Below are positions 46,876-56,436 of a stretch of DNA of 64,000 nt, one piece after another. The notes under the pieces are model-generated. The model ran no database searches and was not told where the DNA came from. It worked only from the letters and a program-made list of their open reading frames with translations. Source of the DNA: Candidatus Francisella endociliophora (lineage in GTDB: Bacteria > Pseudomonadota > Gammaproteobacteria > Francisellales > Francisellaceae); contig NZ_CP009574.1 in the NCBI RefSeq assembly GCF_000764555.1, positions 186,001 through 250,000 of the forward strand, in the 5' to 3' direction. The translations under genes and the position numbers were made by a program. How positions within the stretch are numbered: the first letter of the stretch is position 1; every line of letters starts with the position of its first letter.

Positions 46876-47286
46876 TTAGCTCTTGTCGCTGTTGTTGACA
46901 ATATCATAAATTGAAGTATCTGAAAGTAAATTCAAAAACTGTTTGTTCAATACTCTCCAATAGCTACTAACTGTACAGTTTGCTAAACTACATTTTTTTT
47001 GAAGATCGCAACATTCTGTAAGATTTACATCATTTTCAACAGCTTTTACAATATCTAATACAGTAATATCCTTAGGGTCACATACTAATGTATAGCCGCC
47101 ATCAATACCTCTCTTTGAAGTTACAACATTAGCAACGGATAGCTGATTAAGTAACTTTCTTACAGTTGGCATATTTAGCCCCGTAGCTTCTGCAACTTTA
47201 GCAGCACTATGAGGGTTAGAATTATTCTTCGCTATCGTTACGACTACTAACAAACCATAGTCGAGTAACTTACTTATTTTAAGCAT
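46876..47286 (-). CDS. Rrf2-family regulator of the suf operon
   Basis: A 136-residue winged-helix repressor/activator of the Rrf2 (IscR/SufR) class. HTH: AAKVAEATGLNMPTVRKLLNQLSVANVV; wing: SKRGIDGGYTLV; a cysteine cluster NLTECCDLQKKCSLANC (four cysteines) is positioned like the IscR cluster ligands, so it likely senses an Fe-S cluster. The start is set at 47286 because GAAGG lies 5 bases upstream; an in-frame TTG at 47298 is less likely. It is the first gene of the suf operon and probably represses it via the repeats at 47302-47412. Confidence 0.9.
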   Translation of the reverse strand: MLKISKLLDYGLLVVVTIAKNNSNPHSAAKVAEATGLNMPTVRKLLNQLSVANVVTSKRGIDGGYTLVCDPKDITVLDIVKAVENDVNLTECCDLQKKCSLANCTVSSYWRVLNKQFLNLLSDTSIYDIVNNSDKS

Positions 47287-47301
47287 AATTACCTTCAATC
47301 T

Positions 47302-47412
47302 ATACTAATCTAGTATCATTTGTTACATATAATAATATTTAACAGGCTCAAAGTAAATTAAAAAATTGATTATTTTACTGCCTTAGATTAGTATGTCTAG
47401 ACTTACATACTA
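47302..47412. promoter_or_regulatory. Putative Rrf2-type operators in the suf/trkA divergent gap
   Basis: Two inverted repeats: ATACT-aatct-AGTAT (47302-47316) and TAGTATGT-8-ACATACTA (47389-47412, perfect 8-bp arms, inner GTCTAGAC). They share the word GATTAGTAT, present in opposite orientations at both places. They flank the putative suf and trkA promoters and are good candidates for the autoregulator's sites. The exact promoters could not be fixed. Confidence 0.55.
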
Positions 47413-47442
47413 TTAATATACAAATTATTATATCAATTAATT

Positions 47443-48819
47443 ATGAGAATAGCTATTTTAGGTGCTGGTCAATTAGGAGTATATTTAACTCAAAGATTAA
47501 GTTTAGATCACCAAGTATCTGTAATAGATCTAAATGAAGAGAGGCTTGGGTTTATATCATCCGCTTTTGATGTTCAAACAATTATTGGAGATGTCACAAA
47601 GCCTAACATTATGATGGAGGCAAACTTTAAAGATACAGATATGATTATAGCTGTAACATCTGATGATACGATAAATATAGCTATCTGTGATATGGCCTAT
47701 AAGCTATATAAAACTCCTTATAAAATCGCTCGTATCCGTGATACGGAATATAATAGATTTCCAAAACTTCTAAGTAATATAGATTTAGTAATAAAATCTT
47801 TCTTTGAAACAACAAAAAGACTAGAGCAACTAATATTTTTATCTGGAGCATATTTTATATCAAGTTTTTTTGATAAAAAGGTTCAGATCGTTGGTGTAGA
47901 AGTATCTGAAGAATCCCCTCTTGTGGGCCTAGCAATCAAAGATATTTATTTAGGCTTAGAGGATATAAAAGTAGATATAATATCTGCCCATAGAGGCAGT
48001 GAAAAACTTGACCTAGAAGATATAGAAACTTTAATTCAGCCTGGTGATAGAGTTATGTATCTTTCAGAAAAAGCTTACTCATCTCAAATATTAACAATAT
48101 TTCAACCGAAGAAAACAAACATTAGAAAAATATTTATTGCGGGTATTAACCATGCAAGTATTACTCTAGCAAAATCCCTCGAAACTAAAGGTTATATCAT
48201 AAAAATGATTGATCCTAGTGCAAAAAAGTGTGAATTTGCATTAAATGAGCTTTCTAAATCAACAATTCTTCACTATAACCCTGTAAATAATAACCTTCTC
48301 GTAGCAGAAGGTATTGATGAAGCAGATATGTTTTTTGCATTAACCAACTCTGATGAGATAAATATTATGTCATCCATACTAGCCAAAAAACTTGGAGCAA
48401 AAAAAACAGTAGCCACGGTTAATAGTGCTGAATATTATGATATAACTAGAGACCTTAAACTTATAGATATATCCATCTCTCCACATAATTTTTCATATAC
48501 AACTATTAAAGCATTTTTGACTCAAGTTGATATGGTTAGAATGTATGAGGTTGAGGATAGTGAGCAAATGTTTGTCGAATTAAAAGTTCATGGCCAAGAA
48601 AATATGTCAACAGTTATTGGTAAAACTATCTCAAGCCTTAAGTTACCTAAAGGATTAGAGATCCTTGCAATCATGAAAAGTGATGACAATATCCCACTAT
48701 TTTTTGCTAGCAATGTAACTATTGAAGATGGCAATAGATTGATAATTAAAGTTGAAAATAAAAAAGCTCTACAAACCTTGGAAAAATTATTCCAAGTTAT
48801 GCCTTTATACATAGCGTAA
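47443..48819 (+). CDS. trkA: Trk potassium uptake regulator TrkA
   Basis: Cytoplasmic gating ring of the Trk K+ channel; binds NAD(H)/nucleotides. 458 residues with two RCK units: N-terminal Rossmann ILGAGQLGVYLTQRL (4-18) followed by its TrkA_C domain, and a second unit from about residue 230 (FIAGINHASITLAKSLE) with its own TrkA_C part. Length equals E. coli TrkA (458). The membrane partner TrkH/TrkG is not in the window. It is divergent from the suf operon. Confidence 0.96.
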   Translation: MRIAILGAGQLGVYLTQRLSLDHQVSVIDLNEERLGFISSAFDVQTIIGDVTKPNIMMEANFKDTDMIIAVTSDDTINIAICDMAYKLYKTPYKIARIRDTEYNRFPKLLSNIDLVIKSFFETTKRLEQLIFLSGAYFISSFFDKKVQIVGVEVSEESPLVGLAIKDIYLGLEDIKVDIISAHRGSEKLDLEDIETLIQPGDRVMYLSEKAYSSQILTIFQPKKTNIRKIFIAGINHASITLAKSLETKGYIIKMIDPSAKKCEFALNELSKSTILHYNPVNNNLLVAEGIDEADMFFALTNSDEINIMSSILAKKLGAKKTVATVNSAEYYDITRDLKLIDISISPHNFSYTTIKAFLTQVDMVRMYEVEDSEQMFVELKVHGQENMSTVIGKTISSLKLPKGLEILAIMKSDDNIPLFFASNVTIEDGNRLIIKVENKKALQTLEKLFQVMPLYIA

Positions 48820-48894
48820 ATAATTGCTAATTCAGCACCCGTTAAGTATTATATGTTTTAACGTGTTTAAATTTTAATTATATTTTATAAAGTT

Positions 48895-50316
48895 ATGACG
48901 ACAAACTCTTCTGGAAAAGAAAAAATTGGCTTAATCCTTCTAATACTTCTGATGACTGGGGCTATCGATAACATACGTAACCTCCCTTCTACTGCTACAT
49001 CAGGTACTTATATATTTTTCTTTTTTGCTATTGCTGTTGTATTGTTTTTAGCACCTGTAGCATTAGTCTCAGCTGAAATGACTGCAACATATACAAAAAA
49101 AGGTGAAGAAGGAGTGTATGGTTGGGTAAAAAAAGCCTTTGGTCCGAATGTGGCAATGCTTGCAATCTGGTTTCAGTGGATTAATACCCTTATATGGTTC
49201 CCAAGCATCTTAACATTTTTAGCAGGAACTATAGCTTACTTATTTAACCCTGATTTTGCACAAAATGTTAAATTTACAATTATATTTATAACTATAGTTT
49301 TTTGGTCACTAACAATACTAAATTTAAAAGGTTTGAGAGTATCCGCTATATTTGCAAGTATTTGTACTTTTATAGGAATGGTTATTCCTATGATATTAAT
49401 GGTTATATTTGCTCTAATATGGTTAAGCTGTCATAACTGTTTTACTCATATTAATTTCCAAGCTCATAATCTAATACCTAGCTTTGAGTCAACAGAATCA
49501 TGGATGGGCTTAACAGCAATTATTGCTTCATTCTTAGGTCTTGAGTTAGCAACAGTACATATAAGAAAAGTTACAAATCCTAAAAAAACATTTCCTCTAG
49601 CTCTTTTAATCTCTGTTGTTTTTATAATATTTACAATGGTTCTTGGCGCTTTAGCTGTTGCAATAATCTTCCCTCAATCTGATATAGATGTAGTGCATGG
49701 TACGATTAAAACTTTTAGAGTATATCTAGATAATTTAGGTATACCTGTATTTTTTTACTATTTACTTGGTTTAATGGTGGTTGTCGGTTCAATAGGTTCT
49801 ATGATTAATTGGATGATATCTCCAGCTAGAGGTTTATTACAAGCTGCAGATGACCATTTCCTTCCAGATGCTTTAGACAAAACAAATAAGCATGATGTAC
49901 CTAGTGGTATTTTAATTCTACAAGCTATAATTATGACTATTATATGCTTACTTTTAGAACTGGTTCCTTCTGTTCAGGCTTATTATTGGTTACTTACTGC
50001 TCTTAGTACACAGATATATTCTTTGATGTATTTAATGATGTTTTTTGCGGCACTTAAGCTTAAACTCACTAACAAAGATGCTATTAAAAACACTGAAGAT
50101 TTCCATATTCCTGGAGGTAAGTTTGGTATGGTATCTACATGTATATTAGGTGTAATAGGTACAGTAATTTGCGTAATTGTAGGTTTTGTTCCTCCTGATA
50201 ATTTATATGATAATCCTCTTGAGTTTATACAAACTTTGTCTATCTGTTTTGTATTATCAATTATTCCTGTAATAATATTTATGATATATAGAAGATTTAA
50301 ACTAAAAACTCTTTAA
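48895..50316 (+). CDS. APC transporter, GadC-like amino acid antiporter
   Basis: A 473-residue inner-membrane transporter with 12 helices. The TM1 region GLILLILLMTGAIDNIRNLPSTATSGTYIFFFF and GEEGVYGWVKKAFG are typical of the glutamate:GABA antiporter group (GadC). Substrate uncertain; no decarboxylase lies next to it. The LysO-like gene follows after 8 bp, so the two are probably co-transcribed and may handle amino acids jointly. Confidence 0.86.
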   Translation: MTTNSSGKEKIGLILLILLMTGAIDNIRNLPSTATSGTYIFFFFAIAVVLFLAPVALVSAEMTATYTKKGEEGVYGWVKKAFGPNVAMLAIWFQWINTLIWFPSILTFLAGTIAYLFNPDFAQNVKFTIIFITIVFWSLTILNLKGLRVSAIFASICTFIGMVIPMILMVIFALIWLSCHNCFTHINFQAHNLIPSFESTESWMGLTAIIASFLGLELATVHIRKVTNPKKTFPLALLISVVFIIFTMVLGALAVAIIFPQSDIDVVHGTIKTFRVYLDNLGIPVFFYYLLGLMVVVGSIGSMINWMISPARGLLQAADDHFLPDALDKTNKHDVPSGILILQAIIMTIICLLLELVPSVQAYYWLLTALSTQIYSLMYLMMFFAALKLKLTNKDAIKNTEDFHIPGGKFGMVSTCILGVIGTVICVIVGFVPPDNLYDNPLEFIQTLSICFVLSIIPVIIFMIYRRFKLKTL

Positions 50317-50324
50317 TATTAAAA

Positions 50325-51251
50325 ATGTACGAATCAATAGCTCTTTTTATATGTCTTTTAATGGGATACTATATTTTCAACTTTAATAAAAGTACTCAAA
50401 CAATAAAATATATTAATACAGCTCTAGAACTAATAGTTGTTTTAATCATATTTTTATTAGGATATAACTTTAGTATTTTTACACATACGAATACGATAGT
50501 TTTTGATGTTATTAGCACTAGCCTTCTTTACTCTTGTATTTTATTTATAGCAAATATTCTAGGTGTTTGTCTTTATTGCTATTATAAAAGTCAGTTAAAA
50601 TCTAAATTTGTCTCAATTGGTTCGAGTAGTCAAACTCAGAATATTTTTCTTTTAGTCTTACAAGCAAGCAAATACCTTACATACCTAATTATAGGTTATA
50701 TTCTAGGTGAAATTATAAACATTGATATGACACATTTTATCGATAATGTAGTACTTGCTCTACTGTTTGGATTAATGTTTATAATAGGTATATTACTACG
50801 TCTAGAAAACATTCCTATAAAAGATCTATTTAAGAATAAAGTTGCTATAACTATAGTTATAATTATAGTTATAACATCAATATCTTCTGCTATATTGATA
50901 AGCTTAATCACAAACATTCCACTTAAAGAAAGTATTATGATTTGCTCAGGATTTGGCTGGTATTCTTTATCTGTAGTATTAAATACAGGTTTTATTGGCG
51001 AGTATTACGGAATGGTAACTTTTATGGTTGATTTCCTACGAGAAATAATTGTTATTGCTACAGTTCCCTTACTAAAAAGATACTTATCTATAGAGCTAGT
51101 TGGATATGCCGCAAATACAGCCATGGACTTCTGCCTACCGGTAATCAAGAACAATTACGGCACAAAAATAGTACCTTTAGCAATAGCAGTAGGACTTATA
51201 TTTACGATTCTAACTCCTGGGATACTAGTACTAGAGAATTTAATTCTTTAA
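50325..51251 (+). CDS. lysO: LysO/YbjE-family lysine exporter
   Basis: A 308-residue membrane protein with about 8-10 helices in the DUF340/LysO pattern: LGYNFSIF in the N-terminal part and GFGWYSLSVVLNTGFIGEYYGMVTFMVDFLREII in the C-terminal part, with a buried acidic residue before the REI segment. E. coli YbjE (LysO) exports lysine. Paired with the upstream amino acid antiporter. Substrate by family inference. Confidence 0.82.
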   Translation: MYESIALFICLLMGYYIFNFNKSTQTIKYINTALELIVVLIIFLLGYNFSIFTHTNTIVFDVISTSLLYSCILFIANILGVCLYCYYKSQLKSKFVSIGSSSQTQNIFLLVLQASKYLTYLIIGYILGEIINIDMTHFIDNVVLALLFGLMFIIGILLRLENIPIKDLFKNKVAITIVIIIVITSISSAILISLITNIPLKESIMICSGFGWYSLSVVLNTGFIGEYYGMVTFMVDFLREIIVIATVPLLKRYLSIELVGYAANTAMDFCLPVIKNNYGTKIVPLAIAVGLIFTILTPGILVLENLIL

Positions 51252-51273
51252 ATAGAGATATAGATTTATCTAA

Positions 51274-51492
51274 TTATTTGCTACGGAACTTAATACGACC
51301 TTTTGTTAAATCATATGGAGTAATCTCAACTACAACCTTATCACCCGTTAAGATACGAATATAATTTTTTCTCATTTTTCCTGAAATATGAGCAGTAACG
51401 ACATGTCCATTTTCTAACTCAACTCTAAACATTGTGTTTGGAAGCGCCTCTAAAACAACACCTTCCATTTCTATACAATCTTCTTTTGCCAT
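51274..51492 (-). CDS. infA: Translation initiation factor IF-1
   Basis: The 72-residue OB-fold factor binding the ribosomal A site during initiation. [53 protein letters not shown] is unmistakable, length exact. Stands alone, convergent with the LysO-like gene. Confidence 0.99.
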   Translation of the reverse strand: MAKEDCIEMEGVVLEALPNTMFRVELENGHVVTAHISGKMRKNYIRILTGDKVVVEITPYDLTKGRIKFRSK

Positions 51493-51647
51493 ACTGGCCT
51501 CTTCTCCAATTTATTAGTTAATTTGAATAATTACATAAGACAGCCTATATTTTAGAAGTATTTAATCAAAAACTCAAATCTTTTGAAAAAATAGTTGTTA
51601 AAACGTTATAATTTTAAGTAATAAAGTATAAAAACTTATCATTATTC

Positions 51648-52493
51648 GTGGAAAACCATATTTTTTTTGAGTTAATAATATTTAGTGTATCTGTTCTAGG
51701 GGGCTGTATTGGAGCTGTTATTGGTTTAGGAGGTGCTTTAGTTATCACACCTATTTTATCTACATTATTAAACATTCCTCTTCATTATATATTAGGTGCT
51801 GCGATGATTGCTATTATATGTACATCAACCGCTACTTCTTTAGTTTCTTTAAAATCTCATGGATTAACAAAAGAAAAACTTGGACTTTTTCTTGCCTTAG
51901 CAACAGCAATAGGAGCCATTTTTGGAGCAAAAGTAGCTCTGATGCTACAATCAAAAATCCTATTTCTAATTTTTGGTGGAATTTTAGTTATAGTCGCTTT
52001 ATTAAATATAATAAAAAGAAAAGATTCGTCAAAAAGCGAATCCAGCTTAAACAACACATCCCATATATCAGAAAAACTTCAACTTAATGATAGTATTTTA
52101 GTCAATAATAAACTACAACATTATAAAGTCTCTCATCCAATTTTAGGTTTTATTTTCATGGGAGGAGCTGGATTTATTGGTGGCTTACTAGGTATTGGTG
52201 CGGGAATATTTAAAGTTATTGCTATGGATAAAATCATGAAGATACCATTTAGAGTCAGCGCTTCAACTAGTAATTTTATTATGGGTATCACAGCCTTTGC
52301 TGCAACCTCTGCATACTATTTTGCTGGTTATATAAATAGCACTATAGCAGTACCTGTAGCTCTTGGAACCTTATTAGGAGCAACTATTGGTTCAAAAATT
52401 ATGCCTTACATACCTACAAAAGTTCTTAGGGCAATATTTTTTATAGTTGTGATGGCTGGAGCCTTTCAAATGTTACTTAAAGGGTTACTATAA
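51648..52493 (+). CDS. TauE/SafE-family membrane exporter
   Basis: A 281-residue membrane protein with two repeated halves of about four helices, each starting with the family signature G-x-G-x-G (GCIGAVIGLGGALVITPIL at 19-37 and GGLLGIGAGIFKV in the second half). TauE/SafE proteins are predicted exporters of sulfonates or sulfite. The start is a GTG. The DUF1634 gene follows after one base, the well-known companion pair. Confidence 0.87.
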   Translation: MENHIFFELIIFSVSVLGGCIGAVIGLGGALVITPILSTLLNIPLHYILGAAMIAIICTSTATSLVSLKSHGLTKEKLGLFLALATAIGAIFGAKVALMLQSKILFLIFGGILVIVALLNIIKRKDSSKSESSLNNTSHISEKLQLNDSILVNNKLQHYKVSHPILGFIFMGGAGFIGGLLGIGAGIFKVIAMDKIMKIPFRVSASTSNFIMGITAFAATSAYYFAGYINSTIAVPVALGTLLGATIGSKIMPYIPTKVLRAIFFIVVMAGAFQMLLKGLL

Positions 52494-52494
52494 T

Positions 52495-52761
52495 ATGAAA
52501 GAGAATGTTATTTATAAAGTTTTAAGACTAAATCTATTTATAGCTATTATTGCAATGCTCATTGGTGGTGTATGTCATTTTTTAGAATATAACAATAGCA
52601 TTAGTAATGAAATTATGAATACTGGACTCCTTTTACTTATAATCTCACCAGTATTACGAATTTGCTTAGAATTAGTCTTTTTTGTAAAGGAACAAAACTA
52701 TACATATATTATTATTTGCTTAGCTTTATTTATAATAATAGCAATAAGTATTATCAGCTAG
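52495..52761 (+). CDS. DUF1634 membrane protein
   Basis: An 88-residue protein with three transmembrane helices, fitting DUF1634 (NTGLLLLIISPVLRICLELVFF). It directly follows the TauE/SafE gene, with its start one base after that stop. The pair is conserved in many bacteria; the small subunit probably assists the exporter. Confidence 0.8.
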   Translation: MKENVIYKVLRLNLFIAIIAMLIGGVCHFLEYNNSISNEIMNTGLLLLIISPVLRICLELVFFVKEQNYTYIIICLALFIIIAISIIS

Positions 52762-52839
52762 ATAGTATATTGCTTTCAAAAATGTTAATATTTTGCTTAT
52801 TATTTAATATACTCCTAAGAGTTAAAAGCTTATAAAGAT

Positions 52840-54213
52840 ATGTTTACTAGTTTATCAGATAAATTACAATCATCTTTTAAGAAGATACAAGGACAAACCT
52901 CTCTTACTGAAGAAAACATTCAGTCAGCACTAAGAGATATAAGAGTATCTCTTTTAGAAGCTGATGTTGCATTACCTGTAGTTAAAAAATTTATAGCTAA
53001 TATTAAAGAAAAAGCTATTGGTGAAGAAGTAAAAAAGAGTTTAACTCCTGATCAAACATTTATTTCATTTGTAAAAAAAGAAATAGAAAATGCTTTAGGT
53101 GAAGAAGCAGTTCCAATAAACCTAAAAACTCAGCCACCGGCAGTTATCTTGATGGCAGGTTTACAAGGTGCTGGTAAAACAACATCAACAGCTAAGCTTG
53201 CAAAATATTTAAAAGAGCAACATAAGAAAAAAGTAATGGTAGTAAGTGCCGATGTCTATCGCCCTGCTGCTATTGATCAGCTAAGAACTCTAGCAAATAG
53301 TTTGAATGTTGACTTCTTTGAATCTGATGGCTCTCAGAAACCTGATTATATTGTTACAGAAGCTATAAAAGCAGCAAAAACAAAACTTGCAGATGTACTT
53401 ATTATAGATACTGCAGGTAGATTGCATATTGATAGTGATATGATGGATGAAATTAAACAAATCCATAAAATATCTAATCCGATAGAAACATTCTTTACCG
53501 TTGATAGTATGACAGGTCAAGATGCTGCCGTAACTGCTAAAGCATTTAATGATGCTCTAGAACTAACAGGTGTCATCTTAACTAAGACGGATGGTGATGC
53601 TAGAGGTGGTGCTGCCCTATCAATTAGAGAAATCACAGGTAAACCGATTAAATTCTTAGGTGTTGGTGAAAAAACTGACGCACTAGAGCCATTCCATCCA
53701 GATAGAGTTGCTTCTAAGATTCTTGGAATGGGAGATGTTCTTAGTTTAATTGAGAATATCGAACAAAAAACAGAAAAAAAATCTGCACAGAAACTTACTA
53801 AAAAGCTTAAAAGTGGTAAAAGCTTTGATTTAGAGGATTTCAAAAATCAAATCCAACAAATGAAAAAAATGGGTGGTGTTGGATCTATTATGTCTAAGCT
53901 ACCTAACATGCCTGCAAACATGCCGGGTAATGTTGGTGATGAAATGTTTAAAAAAATTGAAGCTATGATTGACTCTATGACTCCTATAGAGCGTAAAAAA
54001 CCAGAGCTTATCAAACATAGTAGAAAGCAAAGAATTATCAAAGGATCTGGAACAACTATTCAAGATCTAAACAAACTACTTCAGCAACACACTCAAATGA
54101 AAAAAATGATGAAAAGCGTAGTAGGTAAAAAAGGCGGTATGGCAAACATGATGAAACGTATGTCTGCAATGCAAGGTATGGGAAATATGCCAGGACTTTT
54201 TGGTAAAAAATAA
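52840..54213 (+). CDS. ffh: Signal recognition particle protein Ffh
   Basis: GTPase of the signal recognition particle; binds 4.5S RNA and signal sequences for co-translational targeting. 457 residues: N domain (1-95), G domain with G1 GLQGAGKTT (107-115), DTAGR, TKTDGDARGGAALS and GVGEK, then the methionine-rich M domain (from about 300) with RIIKGSGTTIQDLNKLL and MMKRMSAMQGMGNMPG. Length standard. The 4.5S RNA gene is not in this window. A DAHP synthase gene follows after 29 bp. Confidence 0.98.
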   Translation: MFTSLSDKLQSSFKKIQGQTSLTEENIQSALRDIRVSLLEADVALPVVKKFIANIKEKAIGEEVKKSLTPDQTFISFVKKEIENALGEEAVPINLKTQPPAVILMAGLQGAGKTTSTAKLAKYLKEQHKKKVMVVSADVYRPAAIDQLRTLANSLNVDFFESDGSQKPDYIVTEAIKAAKTKLADVLIIDTAGRLHIDSDMMDEIKQIHKISNPIETFFTVDSMTGQDAAVTAKAFNDALELTGVILTKTDGDARGGAALSIREITGKPIKFLGVGEKTDALEPFHPDRVASKILGMGDVLSLIENIEQKTEKKSAQKLTKKLKSGKSFDLEDFKNQIQQMKKMGGVGSIMSKLPNMPANMPGNVGDEMFKKIEAMIDSMTPIERKKPELIKHSRKQRIIKGSGTTIQDLNKLLQQHTQMKKMMKSVVGKKGGMANMMKRMSAMQGMGNMPGLFGKK

Positions 54214-54242
54214 TTAAAGGAAATAATAAGGATATCAACTCA

Positions 54243-55355
54243 ATGATAGGTGATAAAAATTTCGATAAAGTGTCAAATATAAATATAAAAAAAGAAAAAG
54301 TTTTGATTCCTGCTGAAGTTCTAATTCAAGAAATACCTCTTTTGAAAACTTCTTATGAAACAATCAAGCAATCACGTAAAGAAATAGCTAATGCTATTAA
54401 TGGTAAAGATGATCGTGCGGTCGTTGTTGTTGGTCCATGTTCAATACATGATCCAGAAGCTGCTATTGAGTATGCTACAAGATTAAAAGAATTAGTAAAA
54501 AGATTTGACAGAGACATCATAATAGTTATGAGAGTTTATTTTGAAAAACCTCGTACTACTATTGGGTGGAAAGGTTTTGTGAATGATCCTGATCTTGATG
54601 ATTCTTTCAATATTAACAAAGGTCTACGTTTAGCTCGTACTCTACTTTCAGATATTACAAGCATGGGACTGCCATGTGCTACAGAATTTTTAGATGTAAT
54701 CACTCCACAATATTTTGCTGAACTTATCTCTTGGGGAGCTATTGGAGCGAGAACTGTAGAATCTCAAGTGCATAGAGAACTTGCTTCTGGATTATCTGCT
54801 TCTATTGGTTTTAAAAATGCTACTAATGGTGATATTCAGGTAGCTGTAGATGCTATTAAATCAGCAACATACCCTCATCATTTTTTAAGTACAACAAAAT
54901 CAGGATCTACTGCTATTTTTGAAACAAAAGGCAACAAGAATGGTCATGTAATTCTTCGAGGTGGTGCTACTGGGCCAAACTTTACAAAAGAGTATGTTGA
55001 TGAGTGCGTTGCTAAATTAAAAAAATCAGATATCGATACAAAGGTAATGATTGACTGTAGCCATGGTAATAGTCAAAAAGATCATAATAAGCAAACAGCT
55101 GTATTAGCAGATATCTGTGAGCAAATTAAAATAGGTGATGATATTTTTGGTGTAATGATTGAAAGTAACCTAGTTGAAGGTAATCAAGACATCAACTCTA
55201 AACCGTTAAAGTATGGACAAAGTGTTACAGATAAATGTGTTGATTTTGATCAAACTATAAAAATGTTAGAGATGCTAGCAGAAGCTGTCCAAGCTAGACG
55301 CAACTCTCAAGAAAAAAAAGAGGTTAAAGAAGAGTCTCAATTTTCTCTGCTATAG
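54243..55355 (+). CDS. aroG: 3-deoxy-7-phosphoheptulonate synthase (DAHP synthase), class I
   Basis: Condenses phosphoenolpyruvate and erythrose-4-phosphate, the first step of aromatic amino acid synthesis. 370 residues of the AroFGH type: VVVGPCSIHDPEAAIEYA, RVYFEKPRTTIGWKGFVNDPDLD, VILRGGATGPNF and MIDCSHGNSQKDHNKQ (metal and substrate residues). Which feedback inhibitor it answers to cannot be told, so the aroG symbol is by family only. A short acidic and lysine-rich tail (about 345-370) extends beyond the catalytic core. Confidence 0.93.
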   Translation: MIGDKNFDKVSNINIKKEKVLIPAEVLIQEIPLLKTSYETIKQSRKEIANAINGKDDRAVVVVGPCSIHDPEAAIEYATRLKELVKRFDRDIIIVMRVYFEKPRTTIGWKGFVNDPDLDDSFNINKGLRLARTLLSDITSMGLPCATEFLDVITPQYFAELISWGAIGARTVESQVHRELASGLSASIGFKNATNGDIQVAVDAIKSATYPHHFLSTTKSGSTAIFETKGNKNGHVILRGGATGPNFTKEYVDECVAKLKKSDIDTKVMIDCSHGNSQKDHNKQTAVLADICEQIKIGDDIFGVMIESNLVEGNQDINSKPLKYGQSVTDKCVDFDQTIKMLEMLAEAVQARRNSQEKKEVKEESQFSLL

Positions 55356-55375
55356 CTTCCTAAAGACTCACTATT

Positions 55376-55729
55376 TTAAATACTAGATTTATGTTTATTT
55401 ACATAATTTTCCGCTACGCTCTCTAAAGATCCTTCCAATTTCTTTAAATCTCTATTTGAATTATTTTTTGTATACTCAGATGAATTATGGTTTTTCCATA
55501 CGAGTTTATTATCCTTATTATTAGTTTGCTTATAACTATTATCAGCATCACCAGTTATTTCTCGGTATGAGTTAATAACTTCTGGCTTTTCTATATTCAT
55601 CTTTTTTGCTCCTTTAATCTTTTCATTTGAAAAAGTTGGCACACCATTATTATCTGACTCATATATCTCGGCAAAAGAAGCTGAATAAACAAAAACTAAG
55701 AGAGTTATAATTATGTATTTTTTAATCAT
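55376..55729 (-). CDS. Exported DUF4124-like protein
   Basis: 117 residues with a signal peptide (about 1-19, cleavage SFA/EI). The mature start EIYESDNNGVPTFSNEKIKGAKKM resembles the DUF4124 pattern (Y..D..G...F...P), although the usual aromatic residues are less complete. The rest is polar and low complexity. Periplasmic, function unknown. Confidence 0.55.
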   Translation of the reverse strand: MIKKYIIITLLVFVYSASFAEIYESDNNGVPTFSNEKIKGAKKMNIEKPEVINSYREITGDADNSYKQTNNKDNKLVWKNHNSSEYTKNNSNRDLKKLEGSLESVAENYVNKHKSSI

Positions 55730-55841
55730 TTATAAGTTAGTAAATTAGATAGGTAATGAAAATATTTTAACAAACAATATATTTAGTCGCATTTATATTA
55801 AGTGATTTATTATATTTTTTCAGATTAAGATAGGTTCGAAA

Positions 55842-56426
55842 CTACGCAAAAACTTCACTTAAGTGTTTTTTATAGTTAATAGCATATTCTTCAACTTTTG
55901 GATCTTTGATAACATCATTACAGATAAATGTGTTTAGTGGAGACATACCTAAAAACTGATGAGCCTTATGAAAATGCAAATATACACCATCTACTCCAAC
56001 ACCTTCAAAAAATTGCTCTCTATCTATAAAAGCTTCCATTGGTGCATTCCACGTTAAAGATAGCATATAATTTTTACCTTGCAGCAAACCTCCAGAACCA
56101 TATTTTTTATTAGCATCATGGCGAGATCTACCATCACTTGCATATAGCTTACCATGACCTATAGTTAGAACTTCATCAAGATATTTTTTTACAATCCAAG
56201 GAGGTCCCATCCACCAACCAGGCATCTGATGAATAACAGTATCAGCCCAAAGCCATTTCTGTATTTCTTCTTCAATATTATAGCCATTCTCTATAGCGGT
56301 TACTTTTACTTCGTGACCTAAGCTTTTCAGATGATTCTCTGATAAATCACTTAGATACTGATTTAGTGCCCCTTTTGAATGACCAAATTCTTTTTTACCA
56401 TTTATTAATAGAATATTCTTTTTCAT
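55842..56426 (-). CDS. mdaB: NAD(P)H quinone reductase MdaB
   Basis: A flavodoxin-fold NADPH:quinone reductase of 194 residues that detoxifies quinones. NILLINGKKEFGHSKGALNQYL is the FMN/FAD loop; IHQMPGWWMGPPWIVKKYLDEV and GKNYMLSLTWNAPMEAF are typical of the MdaB branch (E. coli MdaB 193 residues). The M14-like gene precedes it by 10 bp on the same strand, so the two are likely co-transcribed. Confidence 0.9.
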   Translation of the reverse strand: MKKNILLINGKKEFGHSKGALNQYLSDLSENHLKSLGHEVKVTAIENGYNIEEEIQKWLWADTVIHQMPGWWMGPPWIVKKYLDEVLTIGHGKLYASDGRSRHDANKKYGSGGLLQGKNYMLSLTWNAPMEAFIDREQFFEGVGVDGVYLHFHKAHQFLGMSPLNTFICNDVIKDPKVEEYAINYKKHLSEVFA

Positions 56427-56436
56427 AAAATTTCCT

